The notes: generated by a model from the letters alone, not told the origin. A DNA stretch of 64,000 nt from Phanerodontia chrysosporium (GCA_001910725.1 MJGA01000004.1:2335337-2399336), one strand, 5' to 3'. Positions 39,799 through 50,893 are shown, counted from the stretch's first letter. Numbers and translations are program-made.

Positions 39799-41574
39799 TT
39801 ATGCTTTCCGACGGTGACTTTTCTTCTTTTTCGCTTGTGATTTTGTCTTTGCCGCCTCCTTGCACTCAGGACACAACCAACTTCCTTTCGGTACACGCTT
39901 GATACCCAGACATTCGAAGTGATACTGGGGTAGCCATGAGTAAACCCAACAAAGAGCGCGGTGCGAGGGCTTGAGCTTACCCATTCTCGTTCGCAGGTCG
40001 GATTGTCGCATGCAAGCATCTATGTATGTCTCTTGAGTATCGTATACAGCAATATCTCAGGTTATGCACTTACCATGCCCTCTGATGGACCATTGCATAT
40101 GCAGTACAACTGCTCGTCTGGGTTCTCATTCGCGCCTACCTCCTGGAGAGGTAGCGGCTCCTCTTCTTCCGGGGATGGTGGCGCAGGAGGCGCAGGAGGC
40201 AGAGAGAGCGTGAGTCGTATCGTTGGTCGGCGCGGCGTGGTAGGTTTTTCAGGAATGCCGGCCTCAAGGTCGATCTGGCCCGTCTGTTCAGGTGGGGCAG
40301 CTAGGTGCTCGTGCGGGGTCCTAGACTTCGACTTATGCGCTTTGCCTTTGCGACCTTTGCGACCTCTCTGGGGCGGAGGCGACGGCGGTGGAATAGGTGG
40401 TGGCGGTGTTGGCTCAGGTGCTGGAGGCACTTCTTCAGGCTCGGGCTGAGGAGTTGGCGATGTAGGCGGCGGATCGTTGTACTCTTCGGGTAATTCATCT
40501 TCGAGATCATCTTCTAGAGAGATATAATACGGCTTTGGAGGACGAGGACCTGGTGGCAGTATTTCTGGGAGAGCAATCTTGGTTGAGTGAGTCCCTGGTC
40601 GCATTCCTATGGATATAGCCGCTTCCTGCTCCTTGATTGCCCTGTCTAGGTCGCGCGTATAGCGGTCTATCTGCAATGCAGGTTGAGTTTGGTACACTCG
40701 TAACCAGGGGGTCTACGCACCAAACCGCATGTAAAGCGCGCAATGTTCAACTTTTCTCGCGACGATCGGACATTCTGGTCCGCCATTTTCGCAATGTTGA
40801 TCAAGAGCTCTCGCGTCGAACGCGTCGGCTTAGGCGCGACATGCGACGCGTCTTCGCTTGTAGATTCCGCGTGAGCGGCCTCTTCAGTCTTCCGTGAGGC
40901 ATCATCGACATCCATAGCATCTTCCGCGGTTTCCTTCGCTGATGTCGACGTTGCCGCCAAAGACTTGCGTAAAGCAACATACTCCTTCAAGGTTTCGAGG
41001 ATCTGCGCGTTGTAGTCTACGGTATTGTGGAACAGTGACAAACAGAAGAGGCTATTTGAACGTACTGTTCACCTGCTGGTCTAACTCAGACGTGAGGGAA
41101 TACGAGCGGTGCAACGATAGTGGAAGTTGTTCTAGAACTGAGATGTCTGTCAATTTACAGACCCTGTAACATAAGAAGACGAGACGCACCCTCATGGTGT
41201 TCCTCTTGGAATGCCTCCCACATCTCTTGTTTCCTCTTCAGCTCCTCGTCTGGTTCTGCTGGTGGTTCCTCTGGATGTTCCTCCCCAAGCTCCTCTCCGG
41301 AAGGGCGACTAGAATCAGGCCCGTCGACCTCCATGACATCGCTTGGCTCCATGTTCTGCTCGTCATTCGCACCATCATGTGCTTCCTGCTCTTCAACTGA
41401 GGGCACCGCTTGGAACGACGCCGTTTGTGAGAGCGGTAATTGCGCGACATGGAGGTCGAGACCGGAGCGTGACACTGTTCGCAGACGCTCGGAGCGCTGG
41501 AATGGCCTGATGCGCTGATGCGCCTCCACGTGGACTCGCCTTTTCCGCGCCACGCGCCTCTGTCCTCCATCCAT
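39799..41574 (-). CDS. ING/Yng-type PHD-finger chromatin protein
   Basis: The ING helical domain is split over small exons: EQLPLSLHRSYSLTSELDQQV near 41085-41140, then YNAQILETLKEYVALR (41020-40970) and ELLINIAKMADQ. An acidic, Pro-rich linker with PPPIPPPSPPPQRGRKG follows. The C-terminal PHD finger begins YCICNGPSEGM, continues MLACDNPTCEREW and ends with ECLGI and GSWLCPEC, giving the C4HC3 ligands that read H3K4me3. A Lys/Arg-rich tail stops at TAA 39799. ING proteins target histone acetyltransferase or deacetylase complexes such as NuA4. The N-terminal 90 or so residues before the ING domain are Arg- and Glu-rich, and the start is uncertain: ATG 41574 was chosen, but downstream in-frame ATGs exist. 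It is convergent with NUF2, with 185 bp between. Confidence 0.85.
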
Positions 41575-41638
41575 GATTGCCACTCCTTCTGGCACGGCGC
41601 TGAATCCTACGCTGCTCCGGTGAAGGCATTGCGACAGA

Positions 41639-41700
41639 GTCTACATGGACACTGCTCACAACAGGCTCATGAGCTGGCTGTGGCCAGTGTCCGCGTAGAC
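41639..41700. repeat. 62-bp imperfect palindrome
   Basis: Both halves mirror around CATG at 41668-41671. About 24 of 31 positions pair, including an outer block GTCTAC/GTAGAC and a block GGACACTG/CAGTGTCC. Most mismatches are A-C or G-T, as left by C-to-T transitions in a once better palindrome. It has no TGGCCA core, so I keep it apart from the four hairpins downstream. Confidence 0.6.
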
Positions 41701-42141
41701 AGTTTGTCACTACAGTCTAGACATCGTAGAGGCGAGTACTGTCAGCCGCAGGGGCAGCTCGACATGAGCTCATGGGGCAAACCTGGCCTGATACGGCTAC
41801 CCGCACCCCCTGAATTTGTATATAGCACCAGAGGTGAGCCTCACTCCCGCATTTGCTTCTTGACCTTCTACGTTCATCATCTACATCTACTTCCACAATG
41901 TTCCGCCGGCAAAGAACTCTCGAGCGCGCGTGCAGTGTCAACATTGGGTCCAGAAGATGATAGAAAGCATACGAGGGCGTGGGATCTGGGTCGAGAGGAG
42001 TCAGGGCATGGTAACATAGCCCCTTCTCACTTTATTGCTCCTGCACCCCTTCATGGGCATCTTATGCGCACTGACCCCTTGTCTCCCGTGATAGGCTTAC
42101 GATATGCGCGCGCGCGGTTCAAGTAGCAACATAGTCGGAAA

Positions 42142-42181
42142 GCAGAACCTGAGGCCTGGCCAGCCTGTGAAGGTTGTCTGC
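42142..42181. repeat. TGGCCA-core hairpin, copy A (degenerate)
   Basis: The outer arms GCAGA/TCTGC and AACCT/AGGTT pair with a one-base bulge. The inner AGGC/GCCT closes a loop containing CTGGCCAG. Arm sequence differs from copies B-D, but the core is the same. Confidence 0.5.
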
Positions 42182-42669
42182 TCTCGGCAGAGGAAGGTTT
42201 GGTTCGCGCAACCTATTATTACTCCATTCTCCTTCACGTCTGTAGCTGAGCTACCAAGTTGATTTCCGCAGAGAGGTGCCTGCCCTGATAGAAAGCTCGT
42301 CATCATTAAAGGTAGTTCACTTTCGGTCCGTCGTACAGCTTCACGAACCTGGACTGACCAGCATCCTGGACAGGGCCTGGGTGGTGACCTAAACACCGTA
42401 TCTAGTGTCGACCGGCGTCGTATCGCTAACCAGTTTATCTTCGACAGCAACGTCAAGAGTATTGATGCCTCTGCTCGCTCCCCTAAGCATTCTTCATACA
42501 AGTGCTCGGTACGTGCAGACTCTTGCGCTGGCATATGATCATGCCTGACTGTCTTGTGTTGATCGTTCTGATCGTCTGCAACTCGCCTATTCTTTTTCAG
42601 TGTAGAGTGTTCAGAGCCCAACTACCAACCGATCTTGCCTGTCCATCATGCGAAGGGTATGCCGTTGCT

Positions 42670-42718
42670 GATATGACTGCAAGGCGAGGTCTGGCCAGCC
42701 TCGCCTTACAGCCATATC
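42670..42718. repeat. TGGCCA-core hairpin, copy B
   Basis: This is a 20-bp stem with two mismatches: GATATG/CATATC outside, CTG/CAG, then a perfect nine-pair inner stem AAGGCGAGG/CCTCGCCTT. The loop is TCTGGCCAG, itself containing the 8-bp palindrome CTGGCCAG. An A-C mismatch sits just outside CTG/CAG. Confidence 0.65.
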
Positions 42719-42934
42719 GACACGGATGGGGCGACTTCCTAATTCTCACTTCACGTGGTACATGCACCTTTCACTGACGGTAGCCACAGGCACTCATATT
42801 TTCACCGTAAACCAAACCCAGTATCCTGTAGTCATTTCCGGGGAACATCGTGCTGCTACTTGCACCCAACCCATTCAGAGTACATCGCATTAGCAAGTGT
42901 GGGGTAGAGGAAGTTCAGCAAGGAGAGCAGTTCG

Positions 42935-42979
42935 TGCGACTGTAACACGGAGCCTGGCCAGCCCCGTGTTACAGCCGCA
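42935..42979. repeat. TGGCCA-core hairpin, copy C
   Basis: The arms CTGTAACACGG and CCGTGTTACAG pair perfectly over 11 bp. Beyond one A-C mismatch a further TGCG/CGCA pairs. The loop is AGCCTGGCCAGCC. Compared with copies B and D the arm bases are changed on both sides, so pairing is kept. Confidence 0.65.
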
Positions 42980-43033
42980 TGGATGCCGTAGGGACAAGGA
43001 GAGGAAGCAAGAGTAGATTAGACAGAGAAGAGG

Positions 43034-43083
43034 GATGGAGATGGGTATGGGGATGGGGATGGGGATAGGGGCGGGGATGGGTA
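43034..43083 (+). repeat. G-rich simple repeat (GGGGAT-like)
   Basis: About eight imperfect hexamers of the type ATGGGG, with variants ATAGGG and GCGGGG. Many runs of three or four G on one strand make G-quadruplex formation possible. Confidence 0.75.
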
Positions 43084-43270
43084 ACGTTGCTTTGGCAGGA
43101 GGCGAACTCAGGCGTAGCATCCAATCCTCCAAGGCAGTCATGCCCGCAAAGCCGTGCCACCGCGACCCTTGGGCAACACGCAACACGGCACCGCGGATAC
43201 AAGTTTCTCGACGTGAAGGTATCGCAGTGTTAGAGGGTTAGATTAGGGGAGTGGCATCAGGGGCAGGGTC

Positions 43271-43311
43271 TGACTGCATGCTCAGGTCTGGCCAGCCTCA
43301 GCATGCAGCCA
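43271..43311. repeat. TGGCCA-core hairpin, copy D
   Basis: The arms CTGCATGCT/AGCATGCAG pair over nine bp, followed by one C-C mismatch and AGG/CCT closing the loop TCTGGCCAG, identical to copy B. The same A-C mismatch lies outside CTG/CAG. Confidence 0.65.
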
Positions 43312-43330
43312 CACCAGCCACTGACGCTAC

Positions 43331-43344
43331 GGGGGGGGGGGGGG
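43331..43344 (+). repeat. Homopolymer of 14 G
   Basis: This is an uninterrupted run of 14 G twenty bases after hairpin D. Its length is likely variable between strains and hard to sequence correctly. Confidence 0.85.
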
Positions 43345-43606
43345 TCATTGCATGTATGTAATAGGACGAGATGAGGTGCTGTATTGGCGGTGACGAAACA
43401 CGTTGTACTGCTGCTGGTAACTGCTGCGTCATGATGAGGTCCCCACTGGCTCACGTCCGAGATCGAACGACCGACGTCACCATTACACAGGACGTAAGTC
43501 TGCGATGTTGTACTGCATCTACTTGTACATTGGTATCGTTCATCTCTTAGTCTTCTACTACCTTCAGTCCGCTGAGATCTCTCGTGCCCCTGCGATATAG
43601 GATAAG

Positions 43607-44300
43607 CTAGACTGTCGCGGATGTTAAGGAAGGTACGACGTACTGTGCTTGTGCTCCAATAACATCGATCGCGTCAATACGCGTCACATCGTCCCCACCG
43701 TTCGTCTCGACAAAGATCTAGTACGCGGAAAATTCCAGTTATCACGTCGCGTCCAATAGATTCAGTACGTACGTTCAAGCTGTTCACGCTCTGGAACCGC
43801 ACAAATCGAAGTGGTATGCGCTTTCCTTCCGCGACCTGCTCATCCGTGAGCTCGATGATTTGCGCCGCTTCAGGCTCCTTCGCATCCACCGCGTCTTCAA
43901 AACCGAGCGTAGGGCGGTTCACGAAGAGTTTGATCCTACGCGGTCGTTGCCCAGGCTCGCCCGCGCTTTTGATGATGAGGGCACGGACACGGACGACCTG
44001 GTTGAACTGCAGGCGCATTAGCACCGTCTCAGAGCGCGAGATACGGGGGAGAGGCTAGCATACGGGGATGTTGAGGATGAGCTGCTCGTCGGCGTCGCTC
44101 TGTAGGTAGTTGCCCGAGGTGTTGAGCTTCTTGTCCTGGAGGATGCTCTTGAGTGTGTGTTGCGCATCCTCGTTCAAGCAGTTGATCTGCGGGCCGTCAA
44201 GGGCCTCAAGCAGCGAGATCTGGACGATACAGAGACCTCCTCAGATGCATAGAGCGAAAACGAGAGTGCAGACGATGCTCACACCGAGCGCTTCTTCCAT
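43607..44300 (-). CDS. Stand-alone PITH (DUF1000) domain protein
   Basis: Exons 44300-44283 (18 nt), 44219-44064, 44006-43773 and 43717-43607 join in phase to 172 residues. The PITH domain (proteasome-interacting, thioredoxin family) is seen in SLLEALDGPQINCLNE at the front, SDADEQLILNIPFNQVV, ALIIKSAGEPGQRPRRIKLF, and FVETNGGDDVTRIDAIDVIG at the end. In thioredoxin-like protein 1 this domain follows a thioredoxin domain and docks on the 26S proteasome. Here no CGPC motif occurs upstream, so this is the single-domain form. The tiny first exon rests on a good GTGAGC donor and on phase, but could be wrong. A short tail after GAQ is also uncertain. Confidence 0.85.
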
Positions 44301-44436
44301 TACGATGACGAGGTACGGAAACAAGGTAGAAAATAATAGCAGTGCATAATATATAGCTCAAGAAGCGCTCGGGTATCGACAGCAACCAAGACGGCGAACA
44401 CCAGTAGACCCTCATCCATGCCCAACACAGTGTCCC

Positions 44437-46960
44437 CTATGCAATTACACACTCTTCCTTTGCATCCTGGCGAGTTGGTCGTGCCATCTGAGCACGCTTG
44501 TTCCCGTTTCGTTTCATCTCCGTCAGGCGCTGCATAGCACGACGGTTTCCCTGAGCTGTGGCGTAACGGTCAGCATCTCTTCACATCAGCAGAACGATGT
44601 GTGATTACATACCTGCTGCTCGCATGTACCATCGTTTAGCGAATTCGATGTCCTGCTTGACACCAATGCCCACCTCAGCGTAGTAGCCCACAGCGTACTC
44701 TGCCTTGCTCAGACCCTTGTTGGCGGCTCTCCGCGCCCAGAGGTACGCCTCGGAGTCGCTCTGCTTCAGAACGCCGTCGCTACCAGTCAGGTACCATCCA
44801 CTCAAGGCAAGCTCTGCCTCCGAGTGCCCCTTCTCCGCGGCCTTGGTGTACCATGCGATCGACCGCTTGGGATCGACAGGGCAAGTGAGCGAACCGTACT
44901 CGTAGCACTGTCCGAGCTTGTACTGCGAGTGAGTATAGCCTAGCTGGCCAGCACGTGTGTACAGCTCCTTGGCGTACAAGGGGTCGTACGGCACCACACC
45001 TGATTTCGGGTTTTCGTATAGGAGCGCGAGCTCGTGCAGCGCGTGTGGATTTTCCTCGTCAGCCTGTTCCGCCGCGCGCTTCAACCAACCGATAGCGTCC
45101 CTAGGGTTCGGTTGTTCTCCCAGAGAGCCACGCAGAAGAACGACGCCGAGTTTGTACATTGCCGCTGTGTCTCCCAAGGAGGCCGCTTTGCGATAGAAGG
45201 CAGCGGCGCGACCGGGTTCTCTTCTTGTGCCTGCACCAATCTCATTGCAAACCGCGACACGGTAGCAGGCTGCTGCATGGTTTTGTTTCGCGGCCTGCAG
45301 GTAAAGGTGGTACGCCCTCTCGTGGTCGACTGGTAGTCCAAGCATACCGGTGCCGTGACAATTAGCGAGGAAGAACTGCGCCTCGTCGTACCCGTTGCCC
45401 TGTGTAGCCAGCCTCCGGATGACCTTCAGCGATTCCTGAATAAGTGAATCGCGATACTTCTTCACCGATCGCTGATCTTTGGCATCCGCGCCGACCTTCC
45501 TTGCCGCGTCGATGAGATACTTGGCATACTGGAAATGGGCCTCAGGGTCTGGATCGTCTTTTATACGTTGGCGATATTCGTCGATGTATTGCTTCGTATA
45601 CGGCGGCGCGCTGAGATCGATGGCCTTGGTTTTCTGCGTGCGGAGAGCGACAGAGCCAGAAGTACCGGAGCGTTCTATTGATGGACGAGGTGCTATTTCG
45701 GGTTCCTCAGGGATAGTGGGCGGCATAGGAGACGCATGTCCCCCTGCGGAGGAGCCTGAGCCAGTCGATGACACAGAAGGCCCGCGCATCAACCCCGGTT
45801 GAGCAGGATAGCCCTGCGGAGGGTATGGAGCTGGGGCGGGGGCGTAGCCAGATTGAACGGAACTGCCAGTGTACTGAGGGTGTTGCATGGGGGCAGGCGG
45901 GTAAGGTTGCATAGGTTGCTGCTGCATCGCCTGCGGGGCAGATGGAGGAGGACCCATCCCAAGCACATCTGACGCAGCGGAGTAAAAGGTATTGACGGGT
46001 TGGGATGGCGGTGGTGGCATGTAACCTTGTTGCTGATAACCCTGCGGAGGGTGTCCCCGAGGCGGTGATGGCACGCCTTGAGGATAGTGACCCCCTTCCT
46101 CGTAAGAGTACGAGCTCGATCTGTTGCCCCCATTGGGATCTGCATGGTACACGGAGGCTGCATCGCTGTCCCTGACGCGTTGGCTGTGAACACTTTGCAT
46201 CGAGCGCACGGAGGCAGCGTCGTTGAAGTGGTCAGGCTGCCGACTCTGGGGAATTCGGGCGTACGGATCGACAGGGACCTGTCCTGGTTGCGCGTACACA
46301 GGGGGACGAGCTTGAGGATGCTGTTGCGCATAGGCCTGAGGATAGGCCTGAGGGTGAGCTTGAGGATGAGCCTGGGGATGCGGTTGGCCAGGCCCTAACC
46401 GGTTGGGAGACTGCACGGGATGGCCCTGCATAGGGTGACCCTGCATAGGATGGGCCTGCATAGGATGCATAGGGCGCACGGACATGGACGTGCCAGCACG
46501 AGGTATAGGATCAGCGGAAGCAGCAGGTGGTGGACGAAATGCCATTGCGCTTCCACCACGGGCGACCGGGTCGCTGACATGGAGTGCTTTGAACTTGTCG
46601 AGGGCTGCGGTCGCATCGTAGGGTGGGGGTGGTGGCACGGGATCAATTTGAAGATCAGGCGGGGGTAGACGTTGCTGTCCAAGGTTTGGGACCGAACGAT
46701 TCTGTTGCGAGTAGAGGGCCGCTGGCAAAGTAGAAGGTGGTGTTGTTCGTCTCGCGAGGCATTGACAGCACGACTAGCGCGACAGGCTCACCAGTATTTG
46801 GCGGACGAAGTTCCTGCGCCGAATTCACTTCCTCTCTAACCTCTATGTCATCCTGCGCATAGTATGCTAGTGAATCTTCCCAGAGATCGCTCGCACTGCT
46901 ATCTTGGCGTTGTGGGTTTCTTGAGTTTTCTTGAGCCTCGGACGTAGCAGCTCGAGACAT
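44437..46960 (-). CDS. SKT5: SKT5/CHS4-like chitin synthase activator with Sel1 repeats and CAAX end
   Basis: Three exons (46960-46792, 46721-44613, 44555-44437) give 798 residues. The first half is Pro/Gln/His-rich and disordered, with runs of HPMQ and HPQA repeats. Then come about seven Sel1-type helical repeats starting near TKQYIDEYRQRIKDDPDPEA: ANCHGTGMLGLPVDHERAY, YRVAVCNEIGAGTRREPGRA, YKLGQCYEYGSLTCPVDP, SGWYLTGSDGVLKQSDSEA and AVGYYAEVGIGVKQDIEFA. A basic stretch leads to the final four residues CVIA, a CAAX farnesylation or geranylgeranylation box. Yeast Skt5 has the same order and a CAAX end, and recruits and activates chitin synthase III at the bud neck. The short third exon carrying the CAAX box joins in phase and would be easily missed. 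Confidence 0.92.
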
Positions 46961-47249
46961 GTCCGGCGACAGCGACCGCACGAATAATCGCAATCAACAA
47001 GGATTGCGGAGAGAGAGAGAGTAAAGTAGGGGCCTTGGTAATGTTCAAGGCTGTGAGCGGTCGTGAGGTGTGAACATGGAAGAGAAGGGAGTGGGATACC
47101 GGCGGGTCGATCACGGCTGGCTGCCATCAGTCGTCGGACGATGCACACGTTGCAACAGTCCCCAACGACGGAAACAGACCAGAGTTACAGTGCCTAAGGA
47201 TACACGATGCGAATAAATACTAGCTATAGGATAAATTACAACATCTCAA

Positions 47250-49754
47250 TCAATCTGCACTGCCGCTGTCCTCCATCTTCACGTCCTCAGATGTTGTGGT
47301 TCCGTTGAGCTCTGTAGCTGGCTCAGCAACAGCGGCCTTGGCATCCGGGGTAGCAGATACATTTGTCTCCGCCTCGGTCAACGCGTCGGGTGCGTTTGTT
47401 GAAGCGGCCATGTCTTTCCAATTCCACTCTTCCAATATTCGCTCGACTCGCTGTCGCTCGAGCCCATTCAGAGTGCGGCGGACCTTCACAATGACGTCTC
47501 GCCGGCGATCCACGACGACCTCATCGCCTGTATTGTCCGCGACTTCTGGGACTTCGCCCATGGAAGTCCACGACCCTGCCCACTCAGCGTCCTCAGCTAA
47601 GGGCCTCTTCGTCTTGACTGTGACCTGGACCTTTTCCGACGGATATGCAACGACAGCATCCCATTTCCTCGGTTTGAAGTGAAGGAACGGTGGGGGTGCT
47701 TCTTCAACGTCTTGCTCTTCCTCAGTCCTCTTCCTCTTCTTGACAGTGTTACCGTTCCCGTTGCTATTCGCCGTCCCATTGGCAAGTTTTCTTCTGCTTT
47801 TCGAATCATCGTCGCTGGTATAACCATTTGCCAATCTAACTCGCCAGCGCAGTTCCCTTGCGAGGGCGGGAGCGTCCTTAATGCGGTCGCCTGGTACCTC
47901 CTCTTTCGCTGCTCTCTTCGCCGAGTCGGGGCCTCGCTCGATCGTCCGAGCCTCCGCAACCAAGAAGTCAGCCAGAGCCTCGATGGACTCCAGGACACGG
48001 GAAGGAAATTCCTCTTTCGCTTTGAGGTCGCGTAGGTACTTCTCTGCAGCATACCAGCATAGTCTGATTATAACCATCAGATAAGGCTCGAAATCATTCA
48101 GTTCAGATAACTCACTTCACGAAGTACGGAAAACGGAACTTCTTAGGAACGTGCGTAGCTATCTCAATCTCGCGAACCTTGAGCTCTGTACCATCTAGTC
48201 AGCAAAGGTCGAGAAGGGAAAACAAAAAACCCACGGGTAGGTACGTTGTATGAGTGTAGGAAATTGCCACCGAATACCAAGGTATCAACCGGGGTATACT
48301 ATCAGGTATTTCAATAGGTATGGTTACATACTCCACGGCTGTCGTACTCACCACCGCATGAATCCAGCCCGTGGGTATAATCATCGTATTCCCTTCTTGC
48401 AGCTCGACCTTGAATACCTCATCGCACATGTCTCCGAGCCATGAATGGTTTTGCACTTCGGTACCCGACCAACGTTCATAAGCTGCCAAGTTTGCAGGAG
48501 TAGGGCGAATGAAGTAAAAGACCTTCAAAGCATGATCGTGACTATGGAGTGTAATAAGACAATTGAGTCTTACCTTTGAGCCGCGCACAATATGATAGTA
48601 TACCGATGATCCTGCAAAATCTATGTGCCAGTCCTGTAATGTTATCTGTGAGAGGTTCTGGTGCGTCAACCCGTAACGTAGAACGCACCGTCCACGCATC
48701 CGCTACGCCCATCAAACAATAAAGCTGGACCTTCGGGTAGGAATGTCCACGCCCTTTCTTAGTGTTTGGCCAGAACTTCTCTACCCAGTCGATCTCTCTG
48801 ACGAGGCGAGGAGGAAGAATCTTGTCCGCAAGTTCCGTACCCGAGATTTCTAGCGAAATGACGTTGCGAATCTTGTCCCGTTTAGCTGGCTCGGTGTCGT
48901 AGTACTCTGACCACTTGCCCAACGTCCATCCGGGGAGGTTGGATTGCGACGCGACATCTGCACAGTTCCAGATAAGCCTATAGAAGCACGGCCTGGGTAC
49001 GGCTTACCAATGACCTCTACTGGTGTGCTCGGCCCCAATATCTCGGCGATATCTGAGACCGTAATATCTTCGGGCATCTTCATTCCGAGGCCGTCTGGCT
49101 TCTCGATGACGATGGGCTCGCGCATGGCAGATGGGTCACTTTCTAGCCACTCTACGGTGACCTCGCTCCCTTGCATGCGCTTGAAGGGATCCGGCTTGAT
49201 AGTCTTGCCCTTCATCATGCGCAGCCACCTATAGAGCTTAAGTTTATTTCAAGCCCTAACAGGCTGAGGACCGACCTATTGACGTCTTGCTCTACGCCGT
49301 TATTCTGGAGCCCAGCGTAATCTCTCTGAGCACGCTTCCGTGCAGACTTGCGTGTGGGAGGCTTAAGTGTGATGACACGCTTCGGGTCTGCGTCACGGCA
49401 TGGCTGGCAGAACCTGCAGAGGTATAAGACTCGTCGTGGTCCTCCATACAAACTCAACATGGACGGAGCGTACCACTTTCCTATAGCTTCAAGATCGCCA
49501 TCACCGGCACACCGCCAATGAAACCACTTCTTGCACGCGTCGCACCGGACCCAGCTTTCCTTATCCTCGTCATTCCAATCCTTCAGCGTTTCGCCTTCCT
49601 TGCAAGCGGGACACTTGTCCTCTTCCTTGCGTTCGGGTTCCGCCTCAGCCGGACCTTGTGAGTTAGGGGGTGACGCTTCTGAGTGCTCCTCGTTTGCCTG
49701 GTCTTCTTGAGGTCCTGCGACACCCCTCCCGGAACGACGACGTGACTTGGCCAT
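47250..49754 (-). CDS. JHD1: PHD-JmjC histone lysine demethylase (JHDM1/KDM2-type)
   Basis: ATG 49754 opens a Glu-rich lead, then a PHD finger ([32 protein letters not shown]). The JmjC catalytic domain carries the Fe(II) triad: His and Asp in [15 protein letters not shown], and the distal His in GGNFLHSYN. It also has the 2-oxoglutarate-region motif [13 protein letters not shown] and [20 protein letters not shown] helical C-terminal domain follows ([21 protein letters not shown]). After that a Lys-rich linker ([10 protein letters not shown]) and an acidic tail end at 47250. The HxD...H set and the HAVVST-like strand match JHDM1, which demethylates H3K36me1/2 in the nucleus. Exons are many and short between 49215 and 48110. 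Confidence 0.9.
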
Positions 49755-50023
49755 AATCTCAGTGTTTTGGTGAATACGCTGCCCGAGACAAGGGAAGATG
49801 CTGAGGACAAGTTTCCAGGCGCCGGGATTGATGCATGATGGGATGCAGTGTCTTGCCTCTGATGTCAGTCCATCTCAGATCTAATCTCAACGCGGCTCCC
49901 ATATGAAGACCTCGTTTATTACAGAACACATTCCTTAACAGCAGCAGTACATGACACAGCGGACGAAAGCAAGCAGAACGCAGTACATCAGTCGTGGGGT
50001 ATAGTTTCGTCGATGCGGATGGT

Positions 50024-50893
50024 TCAGCTGGGCACTTCAGCAGCCGTAGAAGCCTCCTCAACGGCCGGGTCGTTCGACATGTGGGGAGGTACACCTCGTC
50101 CTCTGCCCCGCCCACGGCCACCCCCACCGCGAACGGCGCCGCGGATGCCTATGCTTGCACCCTCAGTGGGTGGTGCATAGGCGGGTGCGACAGGCACGTC
50201 AGGCGTGCGCTTGACGCCAGGTTTGCCCGAGTCCCATTCACGGCTTTGAATCTGTAGCACAAGGTGTCAGCATACACACCGCGCGAGAGGACGAACGCAT
50301 ACGTACTTTGTCTAGCTTACGACGAGCATTCTGTTCCCGGGCCTTGTCGATGGTCTCCTGTACCTTCCTGTTCTTGGCCGCCTTCGCACGCTCCGCTTCC
50401 TGCGTCTGCCTGAATTCGAGCTCGTCTTGCTCGACATCCTGACAAACCAGTGAACTCAAGCGCAAGAAAGAAGGATATAGGGCGACATACCGCACGGCGT
50501 TGCTTTATTCTCTCATTCTGTTCTCTTATGCGTGCCATGCGCTCTGCGAGCTCCTCTTCGCTGAGTTTTTCCTACAGTGCCCAAAGGTATGTCAACGGCG
50601 CCCCTCGTTGCATACTCACACCGTGGACACACTCGCTGAGGACCACCCGTCTTGACGCGTTCAGGGTTTACGTAGGGCTTCTTGCGTGGTTCACGAGGTC
50701 TCTTCTCCTCATTTGCACCCGGAGCTGTGCCAGGAAGCGGCTGCTCTGCGGCAGGAGAAGTGGCGTCTGCGGGAGAGGACGCGCTTGGGGCGGCGTCGGC
50801 AGCTGCAGGAGCTTCGCCGGCGTTGTCGTCGCTAATCTTGAGAGTATTCAGGTCGAGACCTAGAGAGTCGTTCGCTGGTTGTGGTTCCGACAT
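50024..50893 (-). CDS. Small charged protein with helical core and RG-rich tail, unrecognised
   Basis: Four or more exons from ATG 50893 to TGA 50024. The N-terminus (about 80 residues) is Ala/Pro/Ser-rich. A conserved-looking helical middle reads EKLSEEELAERMARIREQN, then DVEQDELEFRQTQEAERAKAA and VQETIDKAREQNARRKLDKI. The end holds RGGGGRGRGRGRG before an acidic tail. RGG tracts usually bind RNA or ribosomes and are methylated on arginine. Combined with the charged helix this suggests an RNA- or ribosome-associated factor, but that is inference. Exon 1 ends at 50633, and the next exon starts EKLSEE after a TAG acceptor. The start is 196 bp from PGK1's, on the other strand. Confidence 0.8.

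Larger units (their letters stand above)
41575..43606. other. 2-kb intergenic region rich in palindromes and G-runs
   Basis: No coding gene is recognisable. What stands out is five inverted repeats (listed separately), a GGGGAT-like simple repeat and a homopolymeric G run. The open frame on the minus strand near 43186-42890 that reads Pro-Ile repeats is simply the translation of the G-rich repeat. The region lies between the start of the ING gene and the 3' end of the PITH gene. Confidence 0.6.

Noticed and set aside
42890..43186. Minus-strand frame with Pro-Ile repeats
   Set aside because: It is the translation of the GGGGAT-type simple repeat and has no other support.
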